This document shows, one piece after another, positions 52,146-60,540 of a stretch of 64,000 bases of DNA (positions within the stretch are counted from its first letter, which is position 1; each line of letters begins with the position of its first letter). The position numbers and the translations under genes are program-made. The stretch is from NCBI RefSeq assembly GCF_002980525.1, contig NZ_PVBQ01000016.1:36432-100431 (forward strand), written 5' to 3'. Source of the DNA: Sphingobacterium haloxyli (lineage in GTDB: Bacteria; Bacteroidota; Bacteroidia; Sphingobacteriales; Sphingobacteriaceae). The notes under the pieces are model-generated. The model was not told where the DNA came from. It saw nothing but the letters and a program-made list of their open reading frames with translations, and searched no databases.

Positions 52146-54049
52146 TGGAAAATAAAAGCCTAGGTATATTAAAGCAATATTGGGGGCATGAGGCCTTTCG
52201 TCCGCTGCAGGAAGATATTATAAATGCCGTGTTACAAGGTCGTGACACCTTGGCGTTAATGCCTACAGGCGGCGGGAAATCGATTTGTTTTCAAGTGCCG
52301 GCGCTTCAAATGGCGGGTATATGTATCGTGGTGAGCCCCCTAATCGCTTTGATGAAAGATCAGGTCCAGAACCTGAGAAAAAGAGGCATTGAAGCCGTCG
52401 CTATTTTTTCGGGCATGTCGCATAGAGAGGTTGATGTTGCATTGGATAATTGTGTATATGGACGAATAAAGTTTCTTTATCTCGCCCCGGAACGTCTGTA
52501 TAGTGATTTGGTAAAAGAACGGATACGCTATATGAAAGTAAGTCTTTTCGCCATCGACGAGGCGCATTGTATTTCACAATGGGGGTATGATTTTCGTCCG
52601 GCTTATTTAGAGTTAGCGAAGTTGCGGGAGATTCATCCCAGCACATCCTTTTTGGCATTGACGGCTACAGCCACGCCGCGCGTCGTCGGGGACATCCAAG
52701 AAAAGCTGGGGTTCGCAGTCGGAGGACAGATTTTTCGAAAGAGTTTCCGTAGGGAAAATTTAGCCTACATGGTCTTAGCGGAAGAAGATAAAATGGGACG
52801 TATGTTGCGCATGATACACAAGATCGGGGGAGCGGGCGTGATTTATGTTCGGAATCGACGAGAGACACAAGAAGTAGCACAGTATTTAGTTAATCACGGC
52901 ATCCCTGCGGACTTTTACCATGCCGGACTTGATGCACAAACCCGTTCGCAAAAGCAGGATAGATGGATGGAAAACCGGGTACGTGTCATTGTGGCTACCA
53001 ACGCGTTTGGCATGGGAATAGATAAGTCGGATGTACGGTTTGTATTGCATTTGGATATTCCCGATTCATTGGAAGCCTATTACCAAGAAGCAGGCCGGGC
53101 TGGCCGCGATGGAAAAAAAGCATTTCCGGTGTTGATGTATCAACAAGCTGATCGCGAAAAATTGTGGGAGAATTTTATATCGAGCTTTCCACCGGTACCT
53201 TTTATACAGCAGGTTTACCATCACTTAGGAAATTATTTCCAAATTGCTTATGGTGCGGGAAAAGGGCTTTTTTTTGATTTTGATGTAGTCGATTTTTGTA
53301 AACGCTATAGAATTGATATTTTTCCGACGTTGAGCGCCTTGAAGTTCTTGGAAAGGGATGGATGGATTGCTTTATCTGAAGCCGTCTTTATCCCATCTCG
53401 ATTTAAATTTGAAATCGATTACCAAGAGTTGTATAAATTTCAGGTACAGTCAGCGAAGTATGATCTGCTTATTAAGCTTATTTTGCGTACCACAGGGGGC
53501 GTATTTGATTTTTACATAGCGCTGAACGAGTATGAGCTGGCGAAAAAACTTAAAGTTTCTTATGATACGGTGGTGAATTTGTTGCGAGGACTTCAGCAAC
53601 TAGAAGTGGCTTCTTATCTGCCCAAGACGGATGCCCCGCAACTAGAATTTCGTCAAGCACGTGTCGATTATAAACACCTTTTTATCGATACGTCCTTTAT
53701 TGAAGAGAGAAAGGATATTAAAGAGCAACAAATAAAAGCTATTTATGCGTATCTCGACGCGAAGGATTGCCGAAGTATAGCGTTGCAGACCTATTTTGGG
53801 GAAAAGGAGGAAACGTTTTGTGGTATTTGTGATTTATGTCTGGTACGCCAACATCGGCATGAAATACACGAGAAATTACAGGAAGAGATAAAGACGGTGT
53901 TGCTGGCAGGCGAAAGAGATGTGAAGCAGCTTGGTAATGAGCTCACAATCGGCGACGACGACACAAAGCTGCACATGATCCGTTTGCTTCTAGATAAACA
54001 ACAGATTATCTTACGTGATGGTTTGTATTATTGGAATAGTGAATTTTAG
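52145..54049 (+). CDS. recQ: RecQ-family ATP-dependent DNA helicase (short form)
   Basis: This 634-residue 3'-5' helicase begins with the ATG at 52145, overlapping the comEC stop by one base (TAATG). Motifs are FRPLQEDIINAVLQGRD (0), MPTGGGKS (I), AIDEAHCISQWGYDFRPAY (II), ALTATATPRV (III), TNAFGMGIDKSDVRFVLH (V) and YYQEAGRAGRDG (VI). A zinc-binding segment ends FCGICDLCLV, followed by a winged-helix region. No HRDC domain is present, as in the second RecQ type found in Bacteroidota. Coupling to comEC hints at a role in processing incoming DNA; that is inference. Confidence 0.92.
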   Translation: MENKSLGILKQYWGHEAFRPLQEDIINAVLQGRDTLALMPTGGGKSICFQVPALQMAGICIVVSPLIALMKDQVQNLRKRGIEAVAIFSGMSHREVDVALDNCVYGRIKFLYLAPERLYSDLVKERIRYMKVSLFAIDEAHCISQWGYDFRPAYLELAKLREIHPSTSFLALTATATPRVVGDIQEKLGFAVGGQIFRKSFRRENLAYMVLAEEDKMGRMLRMIHKIGGAGVIYVRNRRETQEVAQYLVNHGIPADFYHAGLDAQTRSQKQDRWMENRVRVIVATNAFGMGIDKSDVRFVLHLDIPDSLEAYYQEAGRAGRDGKKAFPVLMYQQADREKLWENFISSFPPVPFIQQVYHHLGNYFQIAYGAGKGLFFDFDVVDFCKRYRIDIFPTLSALKFLERDGWIALSEAVFIPSRFKFEIDYQELYKFQVQSAKYDLLIKLILRTTGGVFDFYIALNEYELAKKLKVSYDTVVNLLRGLQQLEVASYLPKTDAPQLEFRQARVDYKHLFIDTSFIEERKDIKEQQIKAIYAYLDAKDCRSIALQTYFGEKEETFCGICDLCLVRQHRHEIHEKLQEEIKTVLLAGERDVKQLGNELTIGDDDTKLHMIRLLLDKQQIILRDGLYYWNSEF

Positions 54050-54071
54050 GCCAGGAATGAACCTGGCCCTA
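54047..54071. terminator. Bidirectional terminator between recQ and SGNH hydrolase gene
   Basis: Arms taggccagg and cctggccta-like (54047-54055 and 54062-54071) form a short GC-rich stem between the convergent stop codons. Confidence 0.7.
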
Positions 54072-54073
54072 AA

Positions 54074-54829
54074 TTATGACTTGATCAAGCTTAGCCATGC
54101 TTCCGCCATGAGATTCGCACCCGCCAGGGAGGTATGTACACCATCTGTTGTCCAATAGTCACCGGCACCATGGCTTGCGGCTTTGTCAAACACCGATTGA
54201 TACGGCAGAAAGGTTGCATTGTACTCTTTTGCTATTTCTTTCGCTGCTTGTTGATAACCTAGAAAGTCAGGATACCAAGCATCCGTGACGTGTTTTACGT
54301 CTTTTACTCCGAATGGTTCGCCGATAATCAATTTAACTTGTGGGAGATGTTTTAAAGTCGTATCCAAGAGTTGCTGATATTGTTGCTTATATTGCTGCGG
54401 TGTGTTTTGAGCACCTCTGTCGATGGTACGCCAAAAATCGTTTACACCGATAAGGATGCTTAATACCGTTGGGCGGAGTTGAAGAGTATCGGTATCCCAT
54501 CGGCCGATAAGGTCTGGAACTCTATTTCCACTGATGCCCCGATTATAAACCTGAATGTTTTTATCGGCATAGGTATTCAGTAGCGTCGCACCAGCCATCA
54601 TCGCATACCCATGACCGAAGGCGCTGGTATCGTTCGGATTTAAGTTGTCTCGCTTGCGCCCCGCATCGGTAATAGAATCGCCTTGAAATAGGATGACATC
54701 ATCTTGCTGTATGCGTAACTTGTTTCCTTTCGCTACGTTGTTTTCTGCTCCAAATAGCGTCGTTGTGCCTATAGTGGCCGCCCCTAAGGTAAGGAGGCTT
54801 TTTGCTAAGAATTTTCGTCTGGTTTCCAT
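54074..54829 (-). CDS. Exported SGNH/GDSL-type esterase
   Basis: This 251-residue hydrolase has an N-terminus with a Tat-like signal (METRRKFLAKSLLTLGAATI). The four SGNH blocks are present: GDSITDAGRKRD (Ser), RGISGNRVPDL (Gly), IGVNDFWRT (Asn) and DGVHTSLAG (Asp/His). Related enzymes deacetylate xylan, rhamnogalacturonan or peptidoglycan, and the substrate is not predictable here. It follows the aminotransferase gene by 36 bases, possibly in one transcript. Confidence 0.92.
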   Translation of the reverse strand: METRRKFLAKSLLTLGAATIGTTTLFGAENNVAKGNKLRIQQDDVILFQGDSITDAGRKRDNLNPNDTSAFGHGYAMMAGATLLNTYADKNIQVYNRGISGNRVPDLIGRWDTDTLQLRPTVLSILIGVNDFWRTIDRGAQNTPQQYKQQYQQLLDTTLKHLPQVKLIIGEPFGVKDVKHVTDAWYPDFLGYQQAAKEIAKEYNATFLPYQSVFDKAASHGAGDYWTTDGVHTSLAGANLMAEAWLSLIKS

Positions 54830-54865
54830 ATAAAGTGAAGGTTTATGGAAACCAAGTTAGGTTTT

Positions 54866-56053
54866 TCAGACGAATTTTTCAATACCTTGTTGTATTATTT
54901 CGCAAGCATGTTTTATTTCGTCTTCCGATATCGTAAGTGGCGGGGCCACGCGTAAGGCTGTTTCACAGTGCAGATACCAGTCGATCATCACGCCGTGTTC
55001 CGCACAAAAGCTACTCACCTGATACACCTGTTCAAAGGTTTCCAATTGGATACACATCATCAATCCCATTCCTCTAATTTCTTTTATTTTAGGATTGCTC
55101 AACTCCGCACGGAACAAAGCGGCCTTTGCTTCCACTGTATCTAACAGTTTTTCGTTTTGGATGACCTGCAACGAAGCTAATGCAGCAGCACAGCTTACTG
55201 GATGTCCCCCAAAAGTAGTAATATGCCCCAGCATCGGGTTGTCTTTGATGACATCCATGATCTCTTTTCGCGCGACAAATGCACCCAGCGGCATGCCGCC
55301 TCCGATACCCTTTGCTAACATCAAGACATCTGGGACGATCCCGAAATGCTCAAAAGCAAACAGCTTTCCGGTTCTTCCGAAACCAGTTTGTATTTCATCA
55401 AAAATCAGAATTGCACCCGTCTCGTCACATTTTCTGCGAAGGGCCCGCATAAATTCAATAGATGGAACACGCACGCCTGCCTCTCCCTGAATGGCTTCCA
55501 CAATAACCGCCGCGGTTTGCTTTGTGATGCTATCTAAACTACCGATGTTGTTGAACTGGATAAATTCTATTTCGGGGAGTAGGGGGGCGTATGCTTTCTG
55601 ATACGCGGGGTTACCGATTAAACTTAAAGCTCCCTGAGTGCTGCCATGATAGGCTTTTTCAGCCGCGATAATTTGCCGACGGCCTGTGTACTTTTTTGCA
55701 ATTTTCATGGAACCCTCAACGGCCTCTGCACCGCTGTTTGTGAGGTAGACGGAGCCAAACGAGGGAGGAAGGGTTGCTAGTAATTCGGTGGCAAACTGTA
55801 CTTGCGGTGCTTGTACAAACTCGCCGTACACCGTGACATGGAGATATTTCTCCAATTGCCTTTGGATAGCCATTAACACTTCAGGATGCCGGTGTCCGAT
55901 GTTACTTACGTTAAAACCGGATACAAGATCCAAATAACGTTCTCCGTTAGCTCCGTATAAATAGACCCCCTCAGCCTTTACGATTTCAAATAGTCGGGGG
56001 GAGGAGGAGGTTTGGGCAGTGTTTTTAAGAAAAAGTTCTCTGTTGCTAATCAT
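54866..56053 (-). CDS. Class III PLP-dependent aminotransferase (acetylornithine/ornithine type)
   Basis: This 395-residue enzyme contains VYLTNSGAEAVEGSMKIAKK (phosphate/PLP contacts), FDEIQTGFGRTGKLFAFEH (Asp for the pyridine nitrogen), MLAKGIGGGMPLGAF with the Schiff-base lysine, and TTFGGHPVSCAA. No other arginine or proline biosynthesis gene is adjacent, so it is named only to class. Acetylornithine, ornithine or omega-amino-acid substrates are all possible. Confidence 0.9.
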   Translation of the reverse strand: MISNRELFLKNTAQTSSSPRLFEIVKAEGVYLYGANGERYLDLVSGFNVSNIGHRHPEVLMAIQRQLEKYLHVTVYGEFVQAPQVQFATELLATLPPSFGSVYLTNSGAEAVEGSMKIAKKYTGRRQIIAAEKAYHGSTQGALSLIGNPAYQKAYAPLLPEIEFIQFNNIGSLDSITKQTAAVIVEAIQGEAGVRVPSIEFMRALRRKCDETGAILIFDEIQTGFGRTGKLFAFEHFGIVPDVLMLAKGIGGGMPLGAFVARKEIMDVIKDNPMLGHITTFGGHPVSCAAALASLQVIQNEKLLDTVEAKAALFRAELSNPKIKEIRGMGLMMCIQLETFEQVYQVSSFCAEHGVMIDWYLHCETALRVAPPLTISEDEIKHACEIIQQGIEKFV

Positions 56054-56162
56054 TTTTTAGTGACAAAGTAATCAGTAACTGATAACCAGCGAGGAGTATT
56101 CAACACGGAGTGGCTGATCGCTTGCTCTCGCTAGGCTGTTATGAGTAGTTGTGTTATTCAAA

Positions 56163-56627
56163 TCACCGGTTTCTTCTTTGCAGTTCTTTGTAGAGCAATT
56201 CGCGGAAGCTTTGTTCGACTTCGAAGAACTGCGAAGCCCTAGCTGAACCGATTACTTCAGCAAACTTTTTTCGATATTCTTTTTTAATCTCTAGCTCTTT
56301 GGCATCGTAAGAGAGTACATCCCGCTTTTCCGATCTATTTGATCTATTATTGGATCTGTTAAAAGAGTTTACTCCCCTCGGAGAAGGGCTTTCGGTATTT
56401 TCTTTTTTCTGCGATCGAATAGTCCATACGTCTTTGCTGTATTGATTGTATATTGGAAAGAAACGCTGTGCCTCATTAGGCGTTAAGTTAAGTTCTTTCG
56501 TGATATAAGCAATTTTTTCACTCTCGATTGCTGCAAATCGTTTGGAATCCCGAGGCTGTGCACTTGCTGATAATATACAGCATATAACTGCACTGATCGT
56601 GACAAATAAATGTTTAAAACGTAACAT
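56163..56627 (-). CDS. Spy/CpxP-like small exported protein
   Basis: This 154-residue protein has a signal peptide (MLRFKHLFVTISAVICCILS, cleavage near SAQ) and a helical periplasmic body. KIAYITKELNLTPNEAQRFF is the LTxxQ-like motif of the Spy/CpxP group, and a Ser/Asn/Arg-rich insertion lies in the middle. It overlaps the anti-sigma-like gene by one base (TAATG). Co-expression with an ECF sigma factor fits an envelope-stress or metal-sensing role; this is inference. Confidence 0.7.
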   Translation of the reverse strand: MLRFKHLFVTISAVICCILSASAQPRDSKRFAAIESEKIAYITKELNLTPNEAQRFFPIYNQYSKDVWTIRSQKKENTESPSPRGVNSFNRSNNRSNRSEKRDVLSYDAKELEIKKEYRKKFAEVIGSARASQFFEVEQSFRELLYKELQRRNR

Positions 56628-57352
56628 TATAACGCATAATTTAAATAGTCTTCAATGTCATTTTCCTTTACATGCGTACAAACCCCTTCAACATCATGGG
56701 AATGATCTATACATTCCATGATATAAAGAATATCATGACTATCATTCAAAGCACTTAGATAATGAATAATCTCGTCGTCGGGAATAGAAGACAGATGTGA
56801 CTCACTGAAACTTTCTTCAGTTTCAACGTTTATACTATTGTAGGAAGCAACTCCAATCACTAAAGCCACACAAGCTGCTGCCACATACCGAATCCATTTA
56901 TTGGAATTCAGCCTTCGCACCGTTGTTTTTTGTCTTTCTTTGCTTACTGTCTGTACAAGAATCTTTTCTTCCAGTATCCCAGCATAATCTTCAGGAATCG
57001 TAAAGCCCTCAGTAGATATTCGGTCTTTTAGCTTATCTTCAAATACTGTAGCTTGAATGTGCTCAGAAAGGTTCTCAAAATAGCCTGCCGGAACATCGAA
57101 TGCTTCTTGTTTTGCAACGGCCTCTATGCGCGTCTGAGAAAGGATCTTATCCGATAAACTTTCAAAGTATCCTGAAGGAACATTCCATTCTCTACGTCTA
57201 ACATCATTATACTGTTCCATTTTGATGTGGAACTGTATGTTGTCTGTTAACTGTGAAAAGTAGGATTCGGGTACCACAAAGGGATTTATACGTAATGATC
57301 CCGGTAGGTTTAAACCATCCATTCCATCGTAATATGTATTATCTTCCTTCAT
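56627..57352 (-). CDS. Anti-sigma-factor-like membrane protein with FxVPxxYF repeats
   Basis: This protein of about 241 residues starts at the ATG at 57352. The cytoplasmic N-terminal part has four short repeats (NPFVVPESYFSQL, WNVPSGYFESL, FDVPAGYFENL, FTIPEDYAGIL), each followed by an amphipathic helix. A single transmembrane segment (YVAAACVALVIGVASY, about 157-172) leads to a short acidic periplasmic tail. The position directly after an ECF sigma gene identifies it as the likely cognate anti-sigma factor, although no classic zinc-binding anti-sigma motif is visible. Confidence 0.7.
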   Translation of the reverse strand: MKEDNTYYDGMDGLNLPGSLRINPFVVPESYFSQLTDNIQFHIKMEQYNDVRRREWNVPSGYFESLSDKILSQTRIEAVAKQEAFDVPAGYFENLSEHIQATVFEDKLKDRISTEGFTIPEDYAGILEEKILVQTVSKERQKTTVRRLNSNKWIRYVAAACVALVIGVASYNSINVETEESFSESHLSSIPDDEIIHYLSALNDSHDILYIMECIDHSHDVEGVCTHVKENDIEDYLNYAL

Positions 57353-57387
57353 AGTCACTTGTTTAGAGTCGAAAAGCCTGTTAGGGT

Positions 57388-57933
57388 TTAATCGTGTGAT
57401 GTAAAAAAGTGCTCTATTTTTTTAACTGCCAGATGATAAGAGGCCTTTAATGCTCCGACACTGGTGCCTAGAATCTCCGATATCTCATCGTATTTGAGAT
57501 CCTCGAAATATTTCATATTAAATACCAATCGCTGTTTATCAGGAAGGGTTAAAAGTGCCTGTTGCAATTTCATTTGAGCTTGGTCACCGTTAAAATAGCT
57601 TCCTTCTGTCAACGTTTCTGCTAGATAAGCAGAGCTGTCGTCGTCCAGCGACATGCTCTGCTTTTGTTTTTTTCTATTCAGAAAAGTGATACATTCGTTC
57701 GTAGCTATACGATATAACCACGTATAAAGTTGGGAATCTTCTCGAAATTTTTCAAGGTTTCGCCAAACTTTGATGAATATATCCTGCACGACGTCATCCG
57801 CATCGTCATGGTCAATAACCATCCGGCGAACGTGCCAATATATTTTTTGTTGGTATTTTTTGAGCAAATAGCCGAACGCCTCTTCGCGTGTGCTTTCATC
57901 AGCAAATTTTGATATAATTAAGGCGTCTTCCAT
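57388..57933 (-). CDS. ECF-subfamily RNA polymerase sigma factor
   Basis: This 181-residue sigma-70-type ECF factor has region 2 (DDADDVVQDIFIKVWRNLEKF, SQLYTWLYRIATNECITFL) and region 4 (LPDKQRLVFNMKYFEDLKYD, EISEILGTSVGALKASYHLA). It is the first gene of a sigma/anti-sigma/Spy-like set. It begins 14 bases after the transketolase stop codon, so it may be co-transcribed with the two transketolase genes. Confidence 0.93.
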   Translation of the reverse strand: MEDALIISKFADESTREEAFGYLLKKYQQKIYWHVRRMVIDHDDADDVVQDIFIKVWRNLEKFREDSQLYTWLYRIATNECITFLNRKKQKQSMSLDDDSSAYLAETLTEGSYFNGDQAQMKLQQALLTLPDKQRLVFNMKYFEDLKYDEISEILGTSVGALKASYHLAVKKIEHFFTSHD

Positions 57934-57946
57934 TTGTTCTCTGCAA

Positions 57947-58900
57947 CTATTTTCTAGTGATTACCTTTCTTGCTGCTGCTACAATAGAAGCTGCATTAAG
58001 CCCGTACTTCTCCATCAGTTGTGCCGGCTTTCCCGATTCGCCGAAGCTATCATTCACCGCAACAAATTCTTGGGGAGTGGGCCTCTTCGTCGCTAAAAGC
58101 TGCGCCACGCTATCGCCCAGACCACCTAAGCGGTTGTGTTCTTCGGCGGTGACCACACAGCCCGTTTTGCTAACCGAATTCAGGACGGCTTCCTCATCCA
58201 GAGGTTTAATGGTGTGAATGTTGATAATTTCTGCATTAATGCCCAGCTTCTCCAATTCTTCACCTGCCTGGATTGCTTCCCAAACCAAATGTCCTGTGGC
58301 GATGATTGTCACGTCTGTACCTTCGTTTAGCATGACTGCCTTTCCGATTTCAAAGACTTGGTCGGAAGGTGTGAAATTAGGTACGACCGGACGTCCAAAA
58401 CGTAGGTAAGCGGGTCCCTCGTGACTGACCAGGGCCAGCGTGGCCGCTTTCGTCTGGTTAAAATCGCATGGGTTGATAACCGTCATGCCAGGAAGCATCT
58501 TCATCAATCCTATATCTTCGAGGATCTGGTGCGTTGCGCCGTCTTCCCCCAGCGTCAGCCCGGCATGTGAAGCACATATTTTTACATTTTTATCCGAGTA
58601 GGCTATGGACTGTCTGATCTGGTCGTATACACGGCCTGTAGAAAAGTTAGCAAACGTACCTGTAAAAGGAATCTTGCCACCTATGGTCAAGCCAGCAGCG
58701 ATGCCCATCATATTGGCTTCCGCGATCCCGATCTGGAAGAAACGTTCTGGAAACTCCTTAATGAAGTCGTTCATTTTTAATGATCCGATCAGGTCGGCAC
58801 AGAGTGCCACCACCCTGTCATTCTGTCTCCCTGCCTCTAATAGACCAGCACCGAAGCCGGAACGGGTGTCTTTCGATTCTGTATAAGTATATTTTTTCAT
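57947..58900 (-). CDS. Transketolase C-terminal section
   Basis: This 317-residue polypeptide comprises the pyrimidine-binding and C-terminal domains of transketolase. The pyrimidine-domain ERFFQIGIAEANMMGIAAGL holds the catalytic Glu that activates thiamine diphosphate, and THQILEDIGLMKMLPGMTVI follows. It must pair with the product of the next upstream gene to make a working enzyme of the non-oxidative pentose phosphate pathway. Split transketolases are known in Bacteroidota and archaea. Confidence 0.93.
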   Translation of the reverse strand: MKKYTYTESKDTRSGFGAGLLEAGRQNDRVVALCADLIGSLKMNDFIKEFPERFFQIGIAEANMMGIAAGLTIGGKIPFTGTFANFSTGRVYDQIRQSIAYSDKNVKICASHAGLTLGEDGATHQILEDIGLMKMLPGMTVINPCDFNQTKAATLALVSHEGPAYLRFGRPVVPNFTPSDQVFEIGKAVMLNEGTDVTIIATGHLVWEAIQAGEELEKLGINAEIINIHTIKPLDEEAVLNSVSKTGCVVTAEEHNRLGGLGDSVAQLLATKRPTPQEFVAVNDSFGESGKPAQLMEKYGLNAASIVAAARKVITRK

Positions 58901-58931
58901 TTCTTAGTATCGTCTCCTGTCTAACATCTAA

Positions 58932-59780
58932 TTAATAATCTCCCAAGGTTTCAGCATTCTGTGCCAATGCAGACGCCAGTTGTTCGTCATTAGGGGCAAT
59001 ACCGTGCCATTTGTGCGATCCCATCATGAAGTCTACACCTTTACCCATTTCCGTATGTAGCAGTATCATGACAGGCTTACCCTTTCCGGTGCGTGATTTG
59101 GCTTCGTCTAAACCTTGTACAATCGCTGCCATGTCATTTCCCTGCTCCACCTCCATCACGTCCCAGCCGAATGCTTCCCACTTCGCGCGGAGGTTTCCTA
59201 AGGACAGAACGTCCTCTGTCGCCCCGTCGATCTGCGCACCGTTGTAATCGATTGCGGCAATAATATTGTCCATTTTGTTGTGCGGAGCATACATCGCGGC
59301 TTCCCAAACTTGCCCTTCCTGTAGCTCACCGTCGCCCATCATTACGTAAACTAATTTATTGTCTTGGTTCAATTTCTTCGCCTGCGCAGCACCGATAGCA
59401 ACGGATAGACCTTGTCCTAGCGAGCCCGAAGCGATACGGATGCCAGGCAGCCCTTCGTGTGTGGTTGGGTGGCCCTGGAGACGTGAATCAATTTTTCTGA
59501 ACGTAGCAAGTTCACTCACAGGAAAATATCCGGCACGGGCCAGTGTACTATAGAAAACCGGAGAAATGTGTCCGTTTGACAAGAAAAATAAATCTTCTCC
59601 GATGCCGTCCATATTGAAGGAAGGATCATTTTTCATCGCGTAAAAGTACAACGCTACAAAATAATCCGTACAACCAAGCGAACCTCCCGGGTGACCCGAC
59701 TGGCAAGCATGTACCATACGAACGATGTCACGTCTTACCTGTGAAGCAATCTGTTCTAGTTTGTTGATATCTGCACTCAT
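58932..59780 (-). CDS. Transketolase N-terminal section
   Basis: This 282-residue thiamine-diphosphate-binding half has CQSGHPGGSLGCTDYFVALY at the start and the ThDP/Mg motif MMGDGELQEGQVWEAAMYA then NIIAAIDYNGAQIDG. The end, GSHKWHGIAPN, carries a conserved His. It lies 31 bases upstream of the C-terminal section gene, with which it forms one enzyme. Confidence 0.93.
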   Translation of the reverse strand: MSADINKLEQIASQVRRDIVRMVHACQSGHPGGSLGCTDYFVALYFYAMKNDPSFNMDGIGEDLFFLSNGHISPVFYSTLARAGYFPVSELATFRKIDSRLQGHPTTHEGLPGIRIASGSLGQGLSVAIGAAQAKKLNQDNKLVYVMMGDGELQEGQVWEAAMYAPHNKMDNIIAAIDYNGAQIDGATEDVLSLGNLRAKWEAFGWDVMEVEQGNDMAAIVQGLDEAKSRTGKGKPVMILLHTEMGKGVDFMMGSHKWHGIAPNDEQLASALAQNAETLGDY

Positions 59781-59858
59781 TTTTGAAATATATTGTTTCG
59801 GTTATTTTGGCTATAAAGTTAATGATTTTTAGTAGAGTAGCTGATAAAAACCGTAACT

Positions 59859-59892
59859 AAAAAAGGGAAGATCATACAATCTTCCCTTTTTT
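59859..59892 (-). terminator. Terminator downstream of nfu
   Basis: Perfect 14-base arms (aaaaaagggaagat and its complement, 59859-59872 and 59879-59892) have outer A/T runs, 18 bases beyond the nfu stop codon. Confidence 0.85.
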
Positions 59893-59910
59893 CTGTTTTT
59901 TTATTTTGGG

Positions 59911-60465
59911 CTACAGTGCTTCGGCAACTACTTCTTCTACTTCTGGTACCATTCTTTTCAACAAGCCCTCAATGCCGGCTTTTAAAGTAATGGTAGATGA
60001 AGGGCAACCACTACATGAACCTCTCAGTTCTACGGTAACCACGCCGTTGTCAAATGATCTGTAAGCAATCGCCCCCCCGTCCTGTTCTACAGCTGGGCGA
60101 ACGTAGTCGTGCAAAACCTGCTGAATTTTTACTTCGATGTCCGTCCCTTCGAAGTTTACCTCCTCGGAGTGTTCGATTGGTTTAACCGCTAGTTCTGATT
60201 CCACCGCACCTTTTACAAAGTCTTTTAACAAAGGCTCGATATCAGACCATTCGACTCCTTCGCTTTTCGTAACGGTTACGAAATTACTCGCAAAAAAGAC
60301 GCCCTCTACAAAGTTGAATTTGAACAGCTCTCTGGCAAAATCGGATTCTTGTGCTCTTTCCCGATCGGGATAATCTAAACTACCGTTAATCAATAATTTA
60401 TTGACTAAAAACTTCATGGTAGAAGGATTAGGAGTCGATTCTGTATATACGTTAATTGTTGCCAT
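59911..60465 (-). CDS. NifU-like iron-sulfur cluster carrier (Nfu type)
   Basis: This 184-residue protein has an N-terminal Nfu_N domain (TESTPNPSTMKFLVNKLLI...GVFFASNFVTVTK) and a C-terminal NifU domain with VELRGSCSGCPSSTITLKAG, whose CxxC binds a [4Fe-4S] cluster shared in a dimer. It delivers clusters to target apoproteins. It is monocistronic. Confidence 0.94.
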   Translation of the reverse strand: MATINVYTESTPNPSTMKFLVNKLLINGSLDYPDRERAQESDFARELFKFNFVEGVFFASNFVTVTKSEGVEWSDIEPLLKDFVKGAVESELAVKPIEHSEEVNFEGTDIEVKIQQVLHDYVRPAVEQDGGAIAYRSFDNGVVTVELRGSCSGCPSSTITLKAGIEGLLKRMVPEVEEVVAEAL

Positions 60466-60540
60466 ATTTTTTGTAATCTTCTAGTAGTTGACAAATATAC
60501 GCCAAAAATATGCCAATACAGGTCATTTTGACGTCAAAGC

